Source: Variovorax boronicumulans
GTDB taxonomy: Bacteria > Pseudomonadota > Gammaproteobacteria > Burkholderiales > Burkholderiaceae_C
Direction of reading: 5' to 3'
Assembly (NCBI RefSeq): GCF_019352895.1
Contig: NZ_JAAAFX010000009.1
Coordinates: 948,764 to 1,012,763, forward strand
Length of the DNA stretch: 64,000 bases
A model generated the notes under the pieces. The model saw only the letters and a program-made list of their open reading frames with translations, was not told the DNA's origin and searched no databases. Made by a program: the position numbers and the translations under genes. Within the stretch, counting starts at the first letter, position 1. Every line of letters starts with the position of its first letter. Positions 46,238 to 56,111 of this stretch are shown piece after piece.

Positions 46238-47725
46238 TCAGTTCGCCAGCGTGGCCACGATGGCCTGCGCGCACAGCGTCATCAGGCCGCCGGGCACGAT
46301 GCCGAGGATCAGGATCAGCGCGCCGTTGAGCGTCAGCACGAAGCGCACGTCGCGCGGTGCCGACACGGTGGTGGCCGTCACCGGCGCGTCGAAGTACATG
46401 ACCTTGACGATGCGCAGGTAGTAGAAGGCGCCGATCAGCGACATGATCACCGCGAACACGGCCAGCCCGATGTAGATGGCCTGGCCCGAAGCGATCAGTG
46501 CCTGCAGCACAGCCAGCTTGGCATAGAAGCCCACCAGCGGCGGCAGGCCGGCCAGCGAGAACATCGCGATGGCCATCACGCCGGCGTACAGCGGGCTGCG
46601 CTGGTTGAGGCCGGCCAGGTCGGTGATCTCTTCGCTCTCGAAGCCTTCGCGCGCCAGCAGCAGGATGATGCCGAAGCTGGCCAGCGTGGTCAGCACGTAG
46701 GTGATGACGTAGAACATCGACGCGCTGTAGGCGAACTGGGCGTTGTAGGTGTTGCCGTTGACCACGCCCGCCACCAGGCCGAGCAGCATGAAGCCCATCT
46801 GCGCAATGGTCGAATAGGCCAGCATGCGCTTGAGGTTGGTCTGCGCGATGGCGGCCAGGTTGCCCACCACCAGCGAGGCGACGGCCAGCACCGCCAGCAT
46901 CTGTTGCCAGTCGATCGCGAGCGGCAGCAGGCCTTCGACCAGCATGCGAATGATGATCGCGAACGCAGCCAGCTCGGGGGCCGCGCCGATCAGCAGCGTG
47001 ACCGCGGTCGGTGCGCCCTGGTAGACGTCGGGCACCCACATGTGGAACGGTGCCGCGCCGACCTTGAAGGCCAGACCGGCCACGATGAACACCAGGCCGA
47101 ACACCAGCACCTGGTGGTCCACCTTGCGGCTCGCGACGGCCTTGAACACCTCGTTGATGTCCAGCGAACCGGTGGCGCCGTACATCATCGACATGCCGTA
47201 GAGCAGGAAGCCGCTGGCCATCGCGCCGAGCACGAAGTACTTCATGGCCGCTTCGCTCGCGACCGCGTTCTCGCGGCGCAGCGCGACCAGCGCGTAGCTC
47301 GACAGCGTGAGCAGTTCCAGGCCCAGGTAGATCAGCAGGAAGTTGCTGCCCGAGATCATCACGAACATGCCCAGCAGCGAGAACATGCTCAGCGTGAACA
47401 TCTCGCCGCCGCGCAGCATGCCGCGGTCGGCCGCGTAGGGACGGCCGTAGACCAGCGTCACCATCAGCGCGAGGCTGGCGAAGCACTTGAGCCAGTTGCC
47501 CATCGGGTCGCTGACCACCATGCCGCCGAAGCCGTAGACGGTCTGGCCATGGACGGCGGCCATGCCGGTGAGGAAAGCCACCACGGCCAGCGTCAGCAGC
47601 GTGAGGATGTAGGTACGGGTGCGGCGGGCGCCGGTGGTCGACAGATCCACCAGCGCGATGATGCAGGCCATGACCAGCAGCACCACTTCGGGGTAAATCG
47701 CCATCCAGCTGAGTTTGTCAATCAT
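46238..47725 (-). CDS. nuoN: NADH-quinone oxidoreductase subunit N
   Basis: A 495-residue antiporter-like membrane subunit of complex I with about 14 transmembrane helices. Typical segments are LLIYLGLELLTLSSYALVAL, KVGAAPFHMWVPDVYQGAPT with the key lysine and proline, and AYSTIAQMGFMLLGLVAG. It is the last nuo gene, 24 bp after nuoM. ATG at 47723-47725. Confidence 0.97.
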   Translation of the reverse strand: MIDKLSWMAIYPEVVLLVMACIIALVDLSTTGARRTRTYILTLLTLAVVAFLTGMAAVHGQTVYGFGGMVVSDPMGNWLKCFASLALMVTLVYGRPYAADRGMLRGGEMFTLSMFSLLGMFVMISGSNFLLIYLGLELLTLSSYALVALRRENAVASEAAMKYFVLGAMASGFLLYGMSMMYGATGSLDINEVFKAVASRKVDHQVLVFGLVFIVAGLAFKVGAAPFHMWVPDVYQGAPTAVTLLIGAAPELAAFAIIIRMLVEGLLPLAIDWQQMLAVLAVASLVVGNLAAIAQTNLKRMLAYSTIAQMGFMLLGLVAGVVNGNTYNAQFAYSASMFYVITYVLTTLASFGIILLLAREGFESEEITDLAGLNQRSPLYAGVMAIAMFSLAGLPPLVGFYAKLAVLQALIASGQAIYIGLAVFAVIMSLIGAFYYLRIVKVMYFDAPVTATTVSAPRDVRFVLTLNGALILILGIVPGGLMTLCAQAIVATLAN

Positions 47726-47749
47726 CTCGTTCTCTTGTTCAGCGTGGAC

Positions 47750-49225
47750 TCAGGGCAGCTTCGACTTGGCGACGTGCTGCAGCAGGTTGCCCACGGAGGC
47801 GTCCATCACGTCGGTGAAAGGCTTGGGATAGAGGCCCATCCACAGCACGGCGATCGCCAGCAGCGACATCATCAGGAATTCGCGGGCGTTGAGGTCCTTG
47901 AGTTCCTTGACGTGGTCGTTGCCGATCGGGCCGAGGTACACGCGCTTGTACATCCACAGGGTGTACGCGGCACCGAAGATCAGCGCGGTGGCGGCGCCGA
48001 GGCCGATCCAGAAGTTGGCCTTGACGGAGCCCAGGATCACCATCCATTCGCCCACGAAACCGGCGGTGCCCGGCAGGCCGCAATTGGCCATGGCGAACAG
48101 CAGCGCGAAGGCGGCGAACTTGGGCATGGTGTTGACCACGCCGCCGTAGTCGGCGATCTGGCGCGAATGCACGCGGTCGTAGAGCACGCCGATGCCCAGG
48201 AACATCGCGGCCGACACGAAGCCGTGCGCGACCATCTGGACGATGCCGCCCGAGACGCCGAGGTCGTTGAAGATGAAGAAGCCCAGCGTCACGAAGCCCA
48301 TGTGGGCGACCGACGAGTAAGCCACCAGCTTTTTCATGTCGCGCTGCACCAGCGCGACCAGGCCGACGTAGATCACCGCGATCAGCGACAGCGCGATCAT
48401 GAGCCAGGCCCACTCACGCGAGGCGTCGGGCGCGATCGGCATCGAGAAGCGCAGGAAGCCGTAGGCACCCAGCTTCAGCATGATCGCAGCCAGCACGGCC
48501 GAGCCGCCGGTGGGCGCCTCGACGTGCACGTCGGGCAGCCAGGTGTGGAACGGGAACATCGGCACCTTCACGGCGAAGGCCGCGAAGAAGGCGAAGAACA
48601 GGAAAGTCTGCGCGCTCGCGGCCAGCGGCAGCTGGTGCCAGGTCGCGATGTCGAAGCTGCCACCCGACTTGTTGTACAGGTAGATCAGTGCGACCAGCAT
48701 CAGCAGCGAGCCGAGCAGCGTGTACAGGAAGAACTTGAAGGCTGCGTAGATCTTGTTCGGGCCGCCCCAGATGCCGATGATCAGGTACATCGGGATCAGC
48801 GTGGCTTCGAAGAACACGTAGAACAGGATGCCGTCGAGCGCGGAGAACACGCCGATCATGAAGCCCGAGAGGATCAGGAAGGCGCCCATGTACTGGTTCA
48901 CGCGCTCGGTGATCACCTGCCAGGCCGAGATCACCACGATCACCGTGATGAAGGAGGTCAGCAGCACCATCCAGAGCGACAGGCCGTCGACCCCGAGGTG
49001 GTAGTTGACGTTGAAGCGCTGGATCCAGCTGAACTTCTCGACGAACTGCATCGATGCAGTGCCGAGCTCGAAGCGCGTGTAGAGCGGCACCGTGACGGCG
49101 AAGCTCACCAGGGAACCGATCAAAGCGGTCCAACGCACGAGGTTCGCGCGATCGTCCCGACCGAAGGCCAACAGCAGGATACCGAACGCGATCGGTATCC
49201 AGATGGCAAGGCTCAACAAACCCAT
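47750..49225 (-). CDS. nuoM: NADH-quinone oxidoreductase subunit M
   Basis: A 491-residue antiporter-like proton-pumping subunit. Key segments are YVFFEATLIPMYLIIGIWGG with the glutamate in the membrane, FHTWLPDVHVEAPTGGSAVLA with the broken helix, and VAYSSVAHMGFVTLGFF. ATG at 49223-49225, 25 bp after nuoL. Confidence 0.97.
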   Translation of the reverse strand: MGLLSLAIWIPIAFGILLLAFGRDDRANLVRWTALIGSLVSFAVTVPLYTRFELGTASMQFVEKFSWIQRFNVNYHLGVDGLSLWMVLLTSFITVIVVISAWQVITERVNQYMGAFLILSGFMIGVFSALDGILFYVFFEATLIPMYLIIGIWGGPNKIYAAFKFFLYTLLGSLLMLVALIYLYNKSGGSFDIATWHQLPLAASAQTFLFFAFFAAFAVKVPMFPFHTWLPDVHVEAPTGGSAVLAAIMLKLGAYGFLRFSMPIAPDASREWAWLMIALSLIAVIYVGLVALVQRDMKKLVAYSSVAHMGFVTLGFFIFNDLGVSGGIVQMVAHGFVSAAMFLGIGVLYDRVHSRQIADYGGVVNTMPKFAAFALLFAMANCGLPGTAGFVGEWMVILGSVKANFWIGLGAATALIFGAAYTLWMYKRVYLGPIGNDHVKELKDLNAREFLMMSLLAIAVLWMGLYPKPFTDVMDASVGNLLQHVAKSKLP

Positions 49226-49250
49226 TTTTCTTTTTCTCCAGCGAGAGCGC

Positions 49251-51281
49251 TTACTTGTTGAACCACACGAAATACGTCATGAGCACGAAGATGCCCAGCA
49301 GCATGGCGAACGCGTAGTGGTAGATGTAGCCGGATTGGAGCCAGCGCACCACGCCCGCGAGGCGGCCGATGGCTTTCCAGGACCCATTGACGATCGCGCC
49401 GTCGATGACGGCCTGGTCGCCGCCCTTCCAGAAGGCGGTGCCGAGTGCACGGGCGCCGCGCGCCACGATGTTCTCGTTGATCCAGTCGAGGTAGTACTTG
49501 TTCTCCAGCAGGCGGTAGACCGGGCCGAAGGCACGCTTGATCGCCGCCGGCAGCGCCGGGTTGACCATGTACATGTAGTACGAGAGCACCACGCCGGCCA
49601 GCGCCAGCCAGAACGGCATCGTCGTCAGGCCGTGCACCGCCATGGCCCACGGGCCGTGGAAGGCTTCGGCCATCTCGCGCATCGCATGGTGCTTGTCGAG
49701 ATTGAAGAAGATCGCGTCCTTGAAGAAGTCGCCGTAGAGCATCGGCTCGATCGTGAAGTAGCCGATCACCACCGACGGGATCGCCAGCAGCACCAGCGGC
49801 AGCCAGACCACCCAGGGCGACTCGTGCGGCTTGGCGTCATGGCCGTGGCCATGGTCGTCGTGCGCGTGGTGGTCGTCGTGGTGCGCGTCCGGGTTCTGGT
49901 CGTAGCGCTCCTTGCCGTGGAACACCAGGAAGTACATGCGGAACGAGTAGAAGGCGGTCACGAACACGCCCGCGAGCACGGCGAAGTTCGCGAAGCCGGC
50001 ACCCCACAGGTGGCTTTCATGCACGGCCTCGATGATGCTGTCCTTCGAGTAGAAGCCCGAGAACAGCGGCGTGCCGATCAGCGCCAGCGAGCCCAGCAGC
50101 GAGGTGATCCAGGTGATGGGCATGTACTTGCGCACACCGCCCATCCAGCGGATGTCCTGGTTGTGGTGCATGCCGATGATCACCGAGCCCGCGCCGAGGA
50201 ACAGCAGCGCCTTGAAGAAGGCGTGGGTCATCAGGTGGAACACCGCGACCGAGTAGGCCGAGGCGCCCAGCGCGACCGTCATGTAGCCGAGCTGCGAGAG
50301 CGTCGAGTACGCGACCACGCGCTTGATGTCGTTCTGGATGATGCCCAGGAAGCCCATGAACAGCGCGGTGATCGAGCCGATCACGAGGATGAAGCTCAGG
50401 GCCGTGTCGCTCAGTTCGAACACCGGCGACATGCGCGCCACCATGAAGATGCCGGCCGTGACCATGGTCGCGGCGTGGATCAGCGCGGAGATGGGGGTCG
50501 GGCCTTCCATCGAGTCCGGCAGCCAGACGTGCAGCGGGAATTGCGCGCTCTTGCCCATCGCGCCGATGAACAGGCAGATGCAGATCACGGTCACGAGCAT
50601 CCACTCGGTGCCCGGGAAGCTCAGCTTGGCCAGCGCGTCGGCCTGGGCGAAGACTTCGCCGTAGTTCAGCGTGTTGGCATAGGCCGCGATCAGGCCGATG
50701 CCCAGGATGAAGCCGAAGTCGCCCACGCGGTTGACCAGGAAGGCCTTCATGTTGGCGAAGATCGCGGTCGGCTTGTTGTACCAGAAGCCGATCAGCAGGT
50801 ACGACACCAGGCCCACGGCCTCCCAGCCGAAGAACAGCTGCAGCATGTTGTTGCTCATCACGAGCATCAGCATGGAGAAGGTGAACAGCGAGATGTACGA
50901 GAAGAAGCGGTTGTAGCCTGCGTCTTCTTCCATGTAGCCGATGGTGTAGATGTGGACCATCAGCGACACGAAGGTCACGACGCACATCATCATGGCGGTC
51001 AGGCCGTCGACCAGGAAGCCGACTTCCATCTTCAGGCCGCCGACGACCATCCATTCGTACAGCGTGGCGTTGAAGCGCGCGCCGTCGACGACCACGCTCT
51101 TGAGCGTCATCGCGGAAATGATGAAGGCCGCCAGCACGCCGAGGATGGTCAGCGAATGGGTGATCTTGCGGCCGATGTGGTTGCCACCGAACTTCGTGCC
51201 GAACAGGCCCGCCAGCACGGCGCCGACCAGCGGCGCCATCGGAACGGCCAGCAATGTGGATGCAGAGAGGGTTGCGCTCAT
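49251..51281 (-). CDS. nuoL: NADH-quinone oxidoreductase subunit L
   Basis: A 676-residue subunit, longest of the pumping subunits. The core has LFFGWEAVGLVSYLLIGFW, KSAQFPLHVWLPDSMEGPTP and the VVAYSTLSQLGYMTVALG motif. The C-terminal long horizontal helix that spans NuoM and NuoN should lie within the last 150 residues. A His/Asp-rich loop (about residues 463-484, with HHDDHHAHDDHGHGHD) is unusual for the length of its histidine run. ATG at 51279-51281. Confidence 0.97.
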   Translation of the reverse strand: MSATLSASTLLAVPMAPLVGAVLAGLFGTKFGGNHIGRKITHSLTILGVLAAFIISAMTLKSVVVDGARFNATLYEWMVVGGLKMEVGFLVDGLTAMMMCVVTFVSLMVHIYTIGYMEEDAGYNRFFSYISLFTFSMLMLVMSNNMLQLFFGWEAVGLVSYLLIGFWYNKPTAIFANMKAFLVNRVGDFGFILGIGLIAAYANTLNYGEVFAQADALAKLSFPGTEWMLVTVICICLFIGAMGKSAQFPLHVWLPDSMEGPTPISALIHAATMVTAGIFMVARMSPVFELSDTALSFILVIGSITALFMGFLGIIQNDIKRVVAYSTLSQLGYMTVALGASAYSVAVFHLMTHAFFKALLFLGAGSVIIGMHHNQDIRWMGGVRKYMPITWITSLLGSLALIGTPLFSGFYSKDSIIEAVHESHLWGAGFANFAVLAGVFVTAFYSFRMYFLVFHGKERYDQNPDAHHDDHHAHDDHGHGHDAKPHESPWVVWLPLVLLAIPSVVIGYFTIEPMLYGDFFKDAIFFNLDKHHAMREMAEAFHGPWAMAVHGLTTMPFWLALAGVVLSYYMYMVNPALPAAIKRAFGPVYRLLENKYYLDWINENIVARGARALGTAFWKGGDQAVIDGAIVNGSWKAIGRLAGVVRWLQSGYIYHYAFAMLLGIFVLMTYFVWFNK

Positions 51282-51293
51282 GGTCGAGTCTTC

Positions 51294-51602
51294 TTATCCC
51301 TTGAGCGAGTTGAGTTCGTCGACATTGATGCTCGACTTGTTGCGGAACAGCAGCACCAGCAGCGCCAGCCCGATGGCCGACTCGGCCGCGGCCACCGTCA
51401 GGATGAAGAACACGAAGATCTGGCCGTGCATGTCGCCCAGGTAGTGCGAGAAGGCCACGAAGTTCATGTTGACCGCCAGCAGCATCAATTCAATGCACAT
51501 CAGCAGCACGATCAGGTTCTTGCGGTTCAGGAAGATGCCGACGACCGACATCGCGAACAGCATCGCACCGAGCGACAGGAAATGAGGGAGGGTCAGAGTC
51601 AT
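51294..51602 (-). CDS. nuoK: NADH-quinone oxidoreductase subunit K
   Basis: A 102-residue subunit with three transmembrane helices and two membrane glutamates, in MCIELMLLAVNMNFVAFS and TVAAAESAIGLALLVLLFR, both part of the proton path. ATG at 51600-51602 overlaps the nuoJ stop by four bases. Confidence 0.97.
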   Translation of the reverse strand: MTLTLPHFLSLGAMLFAMSVVGIFLNRKNLIVLLMCIELMLLAVNMNFVAFSHYLGDMHGQIFVFFILTVAAAESAIGLALLVLLFRNKSSINVDELNSLKG

Positions 51603-52276
51603 GCCTTCTTCTCCGGAGCGGGGGCGGCACCGGCGGCCGTCGGGGCCGGTTCGGGCGCGGGCGGCGGCGGTGGCGGCGCGGGCTGCGTCGCGTCGAGCTT
51701 GACCAGCTGCAGGCGGTCGCGCGACTTCACGCGGACCTGGTCGCCCACGTCGATGAACTTGGTGTCCTTGCGCTGGCGCAGCGTGAGCGCGATGGCGGCG
51801 ATCATGGCCACCACCAGGATCACCGCGGCGATCTGCACCGGGTACACGTACTCGGTGTACATCAGGATGCCCAGCGCCTTGGTGTTGGAGCCGCCGGCCG
51901 TCATGGCGGCCTGCGTGGCCGCCGGTTGTCCGCGGAAGCCGCCCATCAGCACATAGGCCATTTCGAGCGCGATCACCACGCCGACCAGCGCCGCCAGCGG
52001 GAAGTGCCGCCAGAAGCCTTGCCGCAGGCTGTCCATGTTGAGGTCGAGCATCATCACGACGAACAGGAACAGCACCATCACGGCGCCCAGGTAGACCAGC
52101 ACCAGCACGATGGCCAGGAACTCGGCCTGCAGCAGCAGCCACACGGCCGATGCCTGCGAGAACGCGAGCATCAGGTAGAGCACCGCATGCACGGGGTTGC
52201 GCGCGGTGATGACTCGGAAGGCCGCGAACAGCAGCACCAACGAGAACAGATAGAAGAAGCCAGTCTTGACGTCCAT
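51599..52276 (-). CDS. nuoJ: NADH-quinone oxidoreductase subunit J
   Basis: A 225-residue subunit with five helices. LYLMLAFSQASAVWLLLQAE and VYLGAVMVLFLFVVMML are typical. After the last helix comes a tail of about 60 residues rich in Pro and Ala (QPAPPPPPPAPEPAPT) ending in EKKA, longer than in E. coli (184 aa). ATG at 52274-52276. I reject a longer in-frame start upstream that lacks the first helix pattern and overlaps nuoI. Confidence 0.95.
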   Translation of the reverse strand: MDVKTGFFYLFSLVLLFAAFRVITARNPVHAVLYLMLAFSQASAVWLLLQAEFLAIVLVLVYLGAVMVLFLFVVMMLDLNMDSLRQGFWRHFPLAALVGVVIALEMAYVLMGGFRGQPAATQAAMTAGGSNTKALGILMYTEYVYPVQIAAVILVVAMIAAIALTLRQRKDTKFIDVGDQVRVKSRDRLQLVKLDATQPAPPPPPPAPEPAPTAAGAAPAPEKKA

Positions 52277-52304
52277 GGATTTTTTTTCTTTGGGGCGTCT
52301 GCCG

Positions 52305-52817
52305 TTAACGGTATTTCGCGTCGGCGGCCTTGTTGGCCGCGATCTCGGGTTCGTAGCGGTCACCCACGGCGAGCAGCATTTCCTTGGTGAAGTACAGGTC
52401 ACCGCGCTTTTCGCCGTGGTACTCGAGGATGTGCGTCTCGACGATGGAGTCGACCGGGCAGCTCTCTTCGCAGAAACCGCAGAAGATGCACTTGGTCAGG
52501 TCGATGTCGTAGCGCGAGGTGCGGCGCGAACCGTCGTCGCGCACTTCGGACTCGATGGTGATGGCCACCGCCGGGCAGACGGCCTCGCACAGCTTGCAGG
52601 CGATGCAGCGCTCTTCGCCGTTTTCATAACGGCGCAGCGCGTGCAGGCCGCGGAAGCGCGGCGACAACGGGGTTTTCTCTTCGGGGAACTGGACCGTGAT
52701 CTTGCGACGGAACGCGTAGCGACCCGTCAGGACCATGCCCTTGAACAACTCCGCGAGCATGAAGCTCTTGAGGAAGTCCTTGACCGAAAAGGAGGAAGCA
52801 GCAACAGCTGAAGACAT
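52305..52817 (-). CDS. nuoI: NADH-quinone oxidoreductase subunit I
   Basis: A 170-residue ferredoxin-like subunit that carries clusters N6a and N6b. The two CxxCxxCxxxCP motifs have cysteines at 71, 74, 77, 81 and at 110, 113, 116, 120. The N-terminal amphipathic helices contact the membrane part. ATG at 52815-52817, 15 bp after nuoH. Confidence 0.97.
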   Translation of the reverse strand: MSSAVAASSFSVKDFLKSFMLAELFKGMVLTGRYAFRRKITVQFPEEKTPLSPRFRGLHALRRYENGEERCIACKLCEAVCPAVAITIESEVRDDGSRRTSRYDIDLTKCIFCGFCEESCPVDSIVETHILEYHGEKRGDLYFTKEMLLAVGDRYEPEIAANKAADAKYR

Positions 52818-52832
52818 CGTGTGTTTCTCCGC

Positions 52833-53909
52833 TTATTTCCAGATGTTCCAGGGCGTCTGCATCCAGCCCCCGACCACCAGCAGCCACACCAGGGTGACCG
52901 GAATGAAGATCTTCCAGCCCAGACGCATGATCTGGTCGTAACGGAAGCGCGGGAAGGTGCCGCGAATCCAGATGAAGAGCGAGACCACGAAGAAGGTCTT
53001 GATCCCCAGCCAGATCCAGCCCGGAATGAAGTCGAGGAAGCCGACCGGCGACAGCCAGCCGCCGAGGAACATCAGCGCGGCCAGGATCGACACGAGCCAC
53101 ATGCTGGCGTACTCGGCCAGGAAGAAGATCGCGAAGCCCATGCCCGAGTACTCGACCATGTGGCCGGCCACGATTTCCGCTTCGCCTTCGACCACGTCGA
53201 AGGGGTGACGGTTGGTCTCGGCCACGCCGGAGATCACGTAGACCACGAAGATCGGCAGCAGCGGCAGCCAGTTCCACGACAGGAAGCCCAGGCCCATGTC
53301 GGCGCCCATGCCCTTGCCCTGCGCCGCGACCACGTCGCCCAGGTGCAGGCTGCCCGTGACCATGATCACCACGACCAGGCAGAAGCCCATCGCGATTTCG
53401 TAGCTCACCATCTGGGCCGAGGCGCGCAGCGCGCCCAGGAAAGCGTACTTCGAGTTCGAGGCCCAGCCCGCGATGATCACGCCGTAGACCTCGATCGAGG
53501 TGATGGCCATGATCAGCAGCAGGCCCGCGTTGACGTTCGCGAGGATCGCTTCGGGACCGAAGGGAATCGCGACCCAGGCGGCCAGCGCCGGCATGATGGC
53601 CATGATCGGGCCGAGGCGGAACAGGCCCTGGCTGGCGGCCGTCGGGCTGATGATTTCCTTGGTCAGCAGCTTGAGCGCGTCGGCGATGGGCTGCAGCAGG
53701 CCGAAGGGGCCGACCCGGTTGGGGCCATGGCGCACCTGGATGAAGCCCAGCAGCTTGCGCTCCCAGAGCGTCAGGTAGGCGACCGCGCCCATCAGCGGCG
53801 CGAGCACGCAGATGATCTTGATCAGCGCCCAGATGACGGGCCAGCCGCCCGCCGTCCACCAGTGGGCCGCGATCAGGCCCTGGCCGAAGTTGAAGATCGA
53901 ATCGATCAT
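52833..53909 (-). CDS. nuoH: NADH-quinone oxidoreductase subunit H
   Basis: A 358-residue membrane subunit that forms the quinone site together with NuoB and NuoD. AYLTLWERKLLGFIQVRHGP and the NRHPFDVVEGEAEIVAGHMV loop with its acidic residues are diagnostic. About eight helices. ATG at 53907-53909 overlaps the nuoG stop by four bases. Confidence 0.97.
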   Translation of the reverse strand: MIDSIFNFGQGLIAAHWWTAGGWPVIWALIKIICVLAPLMGAVAYLTLWERKLLGFIQVRHGPNRVGPFGLLQPIADALKLLTKEIISPTAASQGLFRLGPIMAIMPALAAWVAIPFGPEAILANVNAGLLLIMAITSIEVYGVIIAGWASNSKYAFLGALRASAQMVSYEIAMGFCLVVVIMVTGSLHLGDVVAAQGKGMGADMGLGFLSWNWLPLLPIFVVYVISGVAETNRHPFDVVEGEAEIVAGHMVEYSGMGFAIFFLAEYASMWLVSILAALMFLGGWLSPVGFLDFIPGWIWLGIKTFFVVSLFIWIRGTFPRFRYDQIMRLGWKIFIPVTLVWLLVVGGWMQTPWNIWK

Positions 53910-56092
53910 GCCGCCACCTCTTCCGCCGCGGGATGCGGGCCGGGACGGACACCGGTCGCCGCATGGCGTCCGCGTGCGTCGGCCGTCAACTGCAGCGACG
54001 TGGCACGGCGCACGAGGCCGTCCAGTTGGTAGATCGAGGCGGTCACGGGCACGGCCGCGGCATTGCCGGGCGCAGCCAGGTCGAGATTGGCCGGCGCGTC
54101 ATTGTTCAGGCGTTCGGCGGCCACATGCGTCACGGCATCGGCGCCGCGCACGCTGGCCAGCACTTCCTGTGCGGTCTCGAAGTCGAAGCCCGGCACACCC
54201 AGCAGGTTGGCCAGCACGCGCAGGACCTTCCAGCCCGGACGTGCTTCGCCGCGCGGCTTGACCACCGCATGGAAGCTCTGGATCCGGCCTTCGGCATTGA
54301 CGAAGGTGCCCGGCGTCTCGGTGAACGGCGCGATCGGCAGCAGCACGTCGCTGATCGCGAGGTTGGCCTTGAAGGGGCTCAGCGTCACGACCATCTGCGC
54401 ATGCTCCAGACCGGCGGCCGTGCGTGCACCGGCGGCCGAATCGAATTCGGGTTCGTTGTTGAGCAGCAGCACGGCCTTGAGGCCGCCCGCCAGCATCTGG
54501 CCGGCGTTGAGACCGCCCTGCCCTGGCAGCGCGTTGACCCATTGCGCACCGACGGTGTTGGCGGCTTCGGTCAGGTAGCCGACGCTGGCGCCGGTCTGGG
54601 TGCCGATCCACTGCGCGAGCGCCAGCAGGCGCGAAGCGTCCGCATGGTGCGCGGCGGCATTGCCCAGCAGGATGGCCTTGCGTTCGCCGCCGATCAGCGA
54701 CTGGGCGAAGGCCTTGGCTTCGTCGGTGGCGTGGCCTGCGGCGGGCGCCGCAACGCCCTTCTCCGCGCCGATGGCGCTGGCGACGTCGGCCAGGGCCTGC
54801 AGCCAGCCGCCGGCGGCCACGGTGCTCACGCCGGCCAGCGACATGGCCCACGCGTCACGCGTCGCGAGCTCGTTCGACGACGCGATCACGCTCACGGCGG
54901 CGCCCTTGCGCACGGCCTGGCGGATGCGCTGCGCGAACAGCGGATGGTCCTTGCGCAGGTTCGAGCCCACGACCAGCACGCGCTGCAGGTTCGACAGCGA
55001 GGCGATCGGCGTGCCGAGCCAGCGGATGCCGCTGCTCGCGGTGAAATCGGCGTGGCGCAGGCGGTGGTCGATGTTCTCGCTGCCCAGGCCGCGCACCAGC
55101 GCGCCGGCCAGGGCCAGTTCTTCCACCGTGCTGTGCGGACTCACCAGCGCGCCGACCGCGGCGGCGCCGTGGTCGGTCTTGATCTGGCGCAGGCCGTTGG
55201 CCACGTACTCGAGCGCGGTCTGCCAGTCGACGGTCTGCCATTGTCCGCCCTGCTTGAGCATGGGCTGCGTGAGGCGCTCGTCGCCGTTGAGCGATTCGTA
55301 GGAGAAACGGTCGCGGTCGGCGATCCAGCATTCGTTGACGTCTTCGTTCTCGAGCGGAACGACGCGCATCACCTGGTTGTTCTTGACCTGGACGATCAGG
55401 TTGGCACCGGTGGAATCGTGCGGGCTCACCGACTTGCGGCGCGACAGCTCCCAGGTGCGGGCGCTGTAGCGGAACGGCTTGCTGGTGAGCGCGCCGACCG
55501 GGCAGATGTCGATCATGTTGCCCGACAGCTCGGAGTCGACGGTCTCGCCGACCACGGTCGTGATCTCGGAGTGCTCGCCGCGGTGGATCATGCCGAGCTC
55601 CATCACGCCGGCCACTTCCTGGCCGAAGCGAACGCAGCGCGTGCAATGGATGCAGCGGCTCATCTCTTCCATGCTGATGAGCGGGCCCACGTCCTTGTGG
55701 AAGACCACGCGCTTCTCTTCCTCGTAGCGCGAGGTCGAGCCGCCGTAGCCCACGGCCAGGTCCTGCAGCTGGCATTCGCCGCCCTGGTCGCAGATCGGGC
55801 AGTCGAGCGGGTGATTGATGAGCAGGAACTCCATCACCGATTGCTGGGCCTTGATGGCCTTCTCGCTCTTGGTGCGGACGATCATGCCCTGGGTCACGGG
55901 CGTGGCGCAGGCCGGCATCGGCTTGGGCGCCTTCTCCACGTCGACCAGGCACATGCGGCAGTTGGCCGCGATGCTGAGTTTCTTGTGATAGCAGAAGTGC
56001 GGGATGTAGGTCCCCGCCTTGTCGGCCGCATGCATGATCATGCTGCCTTCGATGATGTCGACCTTCTTGCCGTCGAGTTCGATTTCAACCAT
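53906..56092 (-). CDS. nuoG: NADH-quinone oxidoreductase subunit G
   Basis: A 728-residue iron-sulfur subunit. Cluster ligands are visible: 2Fe-2S N1b at Cys34, 45, 48 and 62; N5 at His94, Cys98, 101 and 107; N4 at Cys147, 150, 153 and 197. The extra CxxC-type N7 site of E. coli NuoG is absent: no cysteine follows where it would lie (about 210-250). The C-terminal molybdopterin-oxidoreductase-like part is shorter than in E. coli (908 aa). ATG at 56090-56092, 19 bp after nuoF. Confidence 0.96.
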   Translation of the reverse strand: MVEIELDGKKVDIIEGSMIMHAADKAGTYIPHFCYHKKLSIAANCRMCLVDVEKAPKPMPACATPVTQGMIVRTKSEKAIKAQQSVMEFLLINHPLDCPICDQGGECQLQDLAVGYGGSTSRYEEEKRVVFHKDVGPLISMEEMSRCIHCTRCVRFGQEVAGVMELGMIHRGEHSEITTVVGETVDSELSGNMIDICPVGALTSKPFRYSARTWELSRRKSVSPHDSTGANLIVQVKNNQVMRVVPLENEDVNECWIADRDRFSYESLNGDERLTQPMLKQGGQWQTVDWQTALEYVANGLRQIKTDHGAAAVGALVSPHSTVEELALAGALVRGLGSENIDHRLRHADFTASSGIRWLGTPIASLSNLQRVLVVGSNLRKDHPLFAQRIRQAVRKGAAVSVIASSNELATRDAWAMSLAGVSTVAAGGWLQALADVASAIGAEKGVAAPAAGHATDEAKAFAQSLIGGERKAILLGNAAAHHADASRLLALAQWIGTQTGASVGYLTEAANTVGAQWVNALPGQGGLNAGQMLAGGLKAVLLLNNEPEFDSAAGARTAAGLEHAQMVVTLSPFKANLAISDVLLPIAPFTETPGTFVNAEGRIQSFHAVVKPRGEARPGWKVLRVLANLLGVPGFDFETAQEVLASVRGADAVTHVAAERLNNDAPANLDLAAPGNAAAVPVTASIYQLDGLVRRATSLQLTADARGRHAATGVRPGPHPAAEEVAA

Positions 56093-56111
56093 ATGTGTCG
56101 CGTTTTCGTGC

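Noticed and set aside
45026..49261. A 1411-codon open frame on the plus strand, rich in His, Arg and Gln.
   Set aside because: It runs antisense to nuoM, nuoN and other clear genes. GC-rich codon bias removes stops from the opposite strand; the composition is typical of such shadows.
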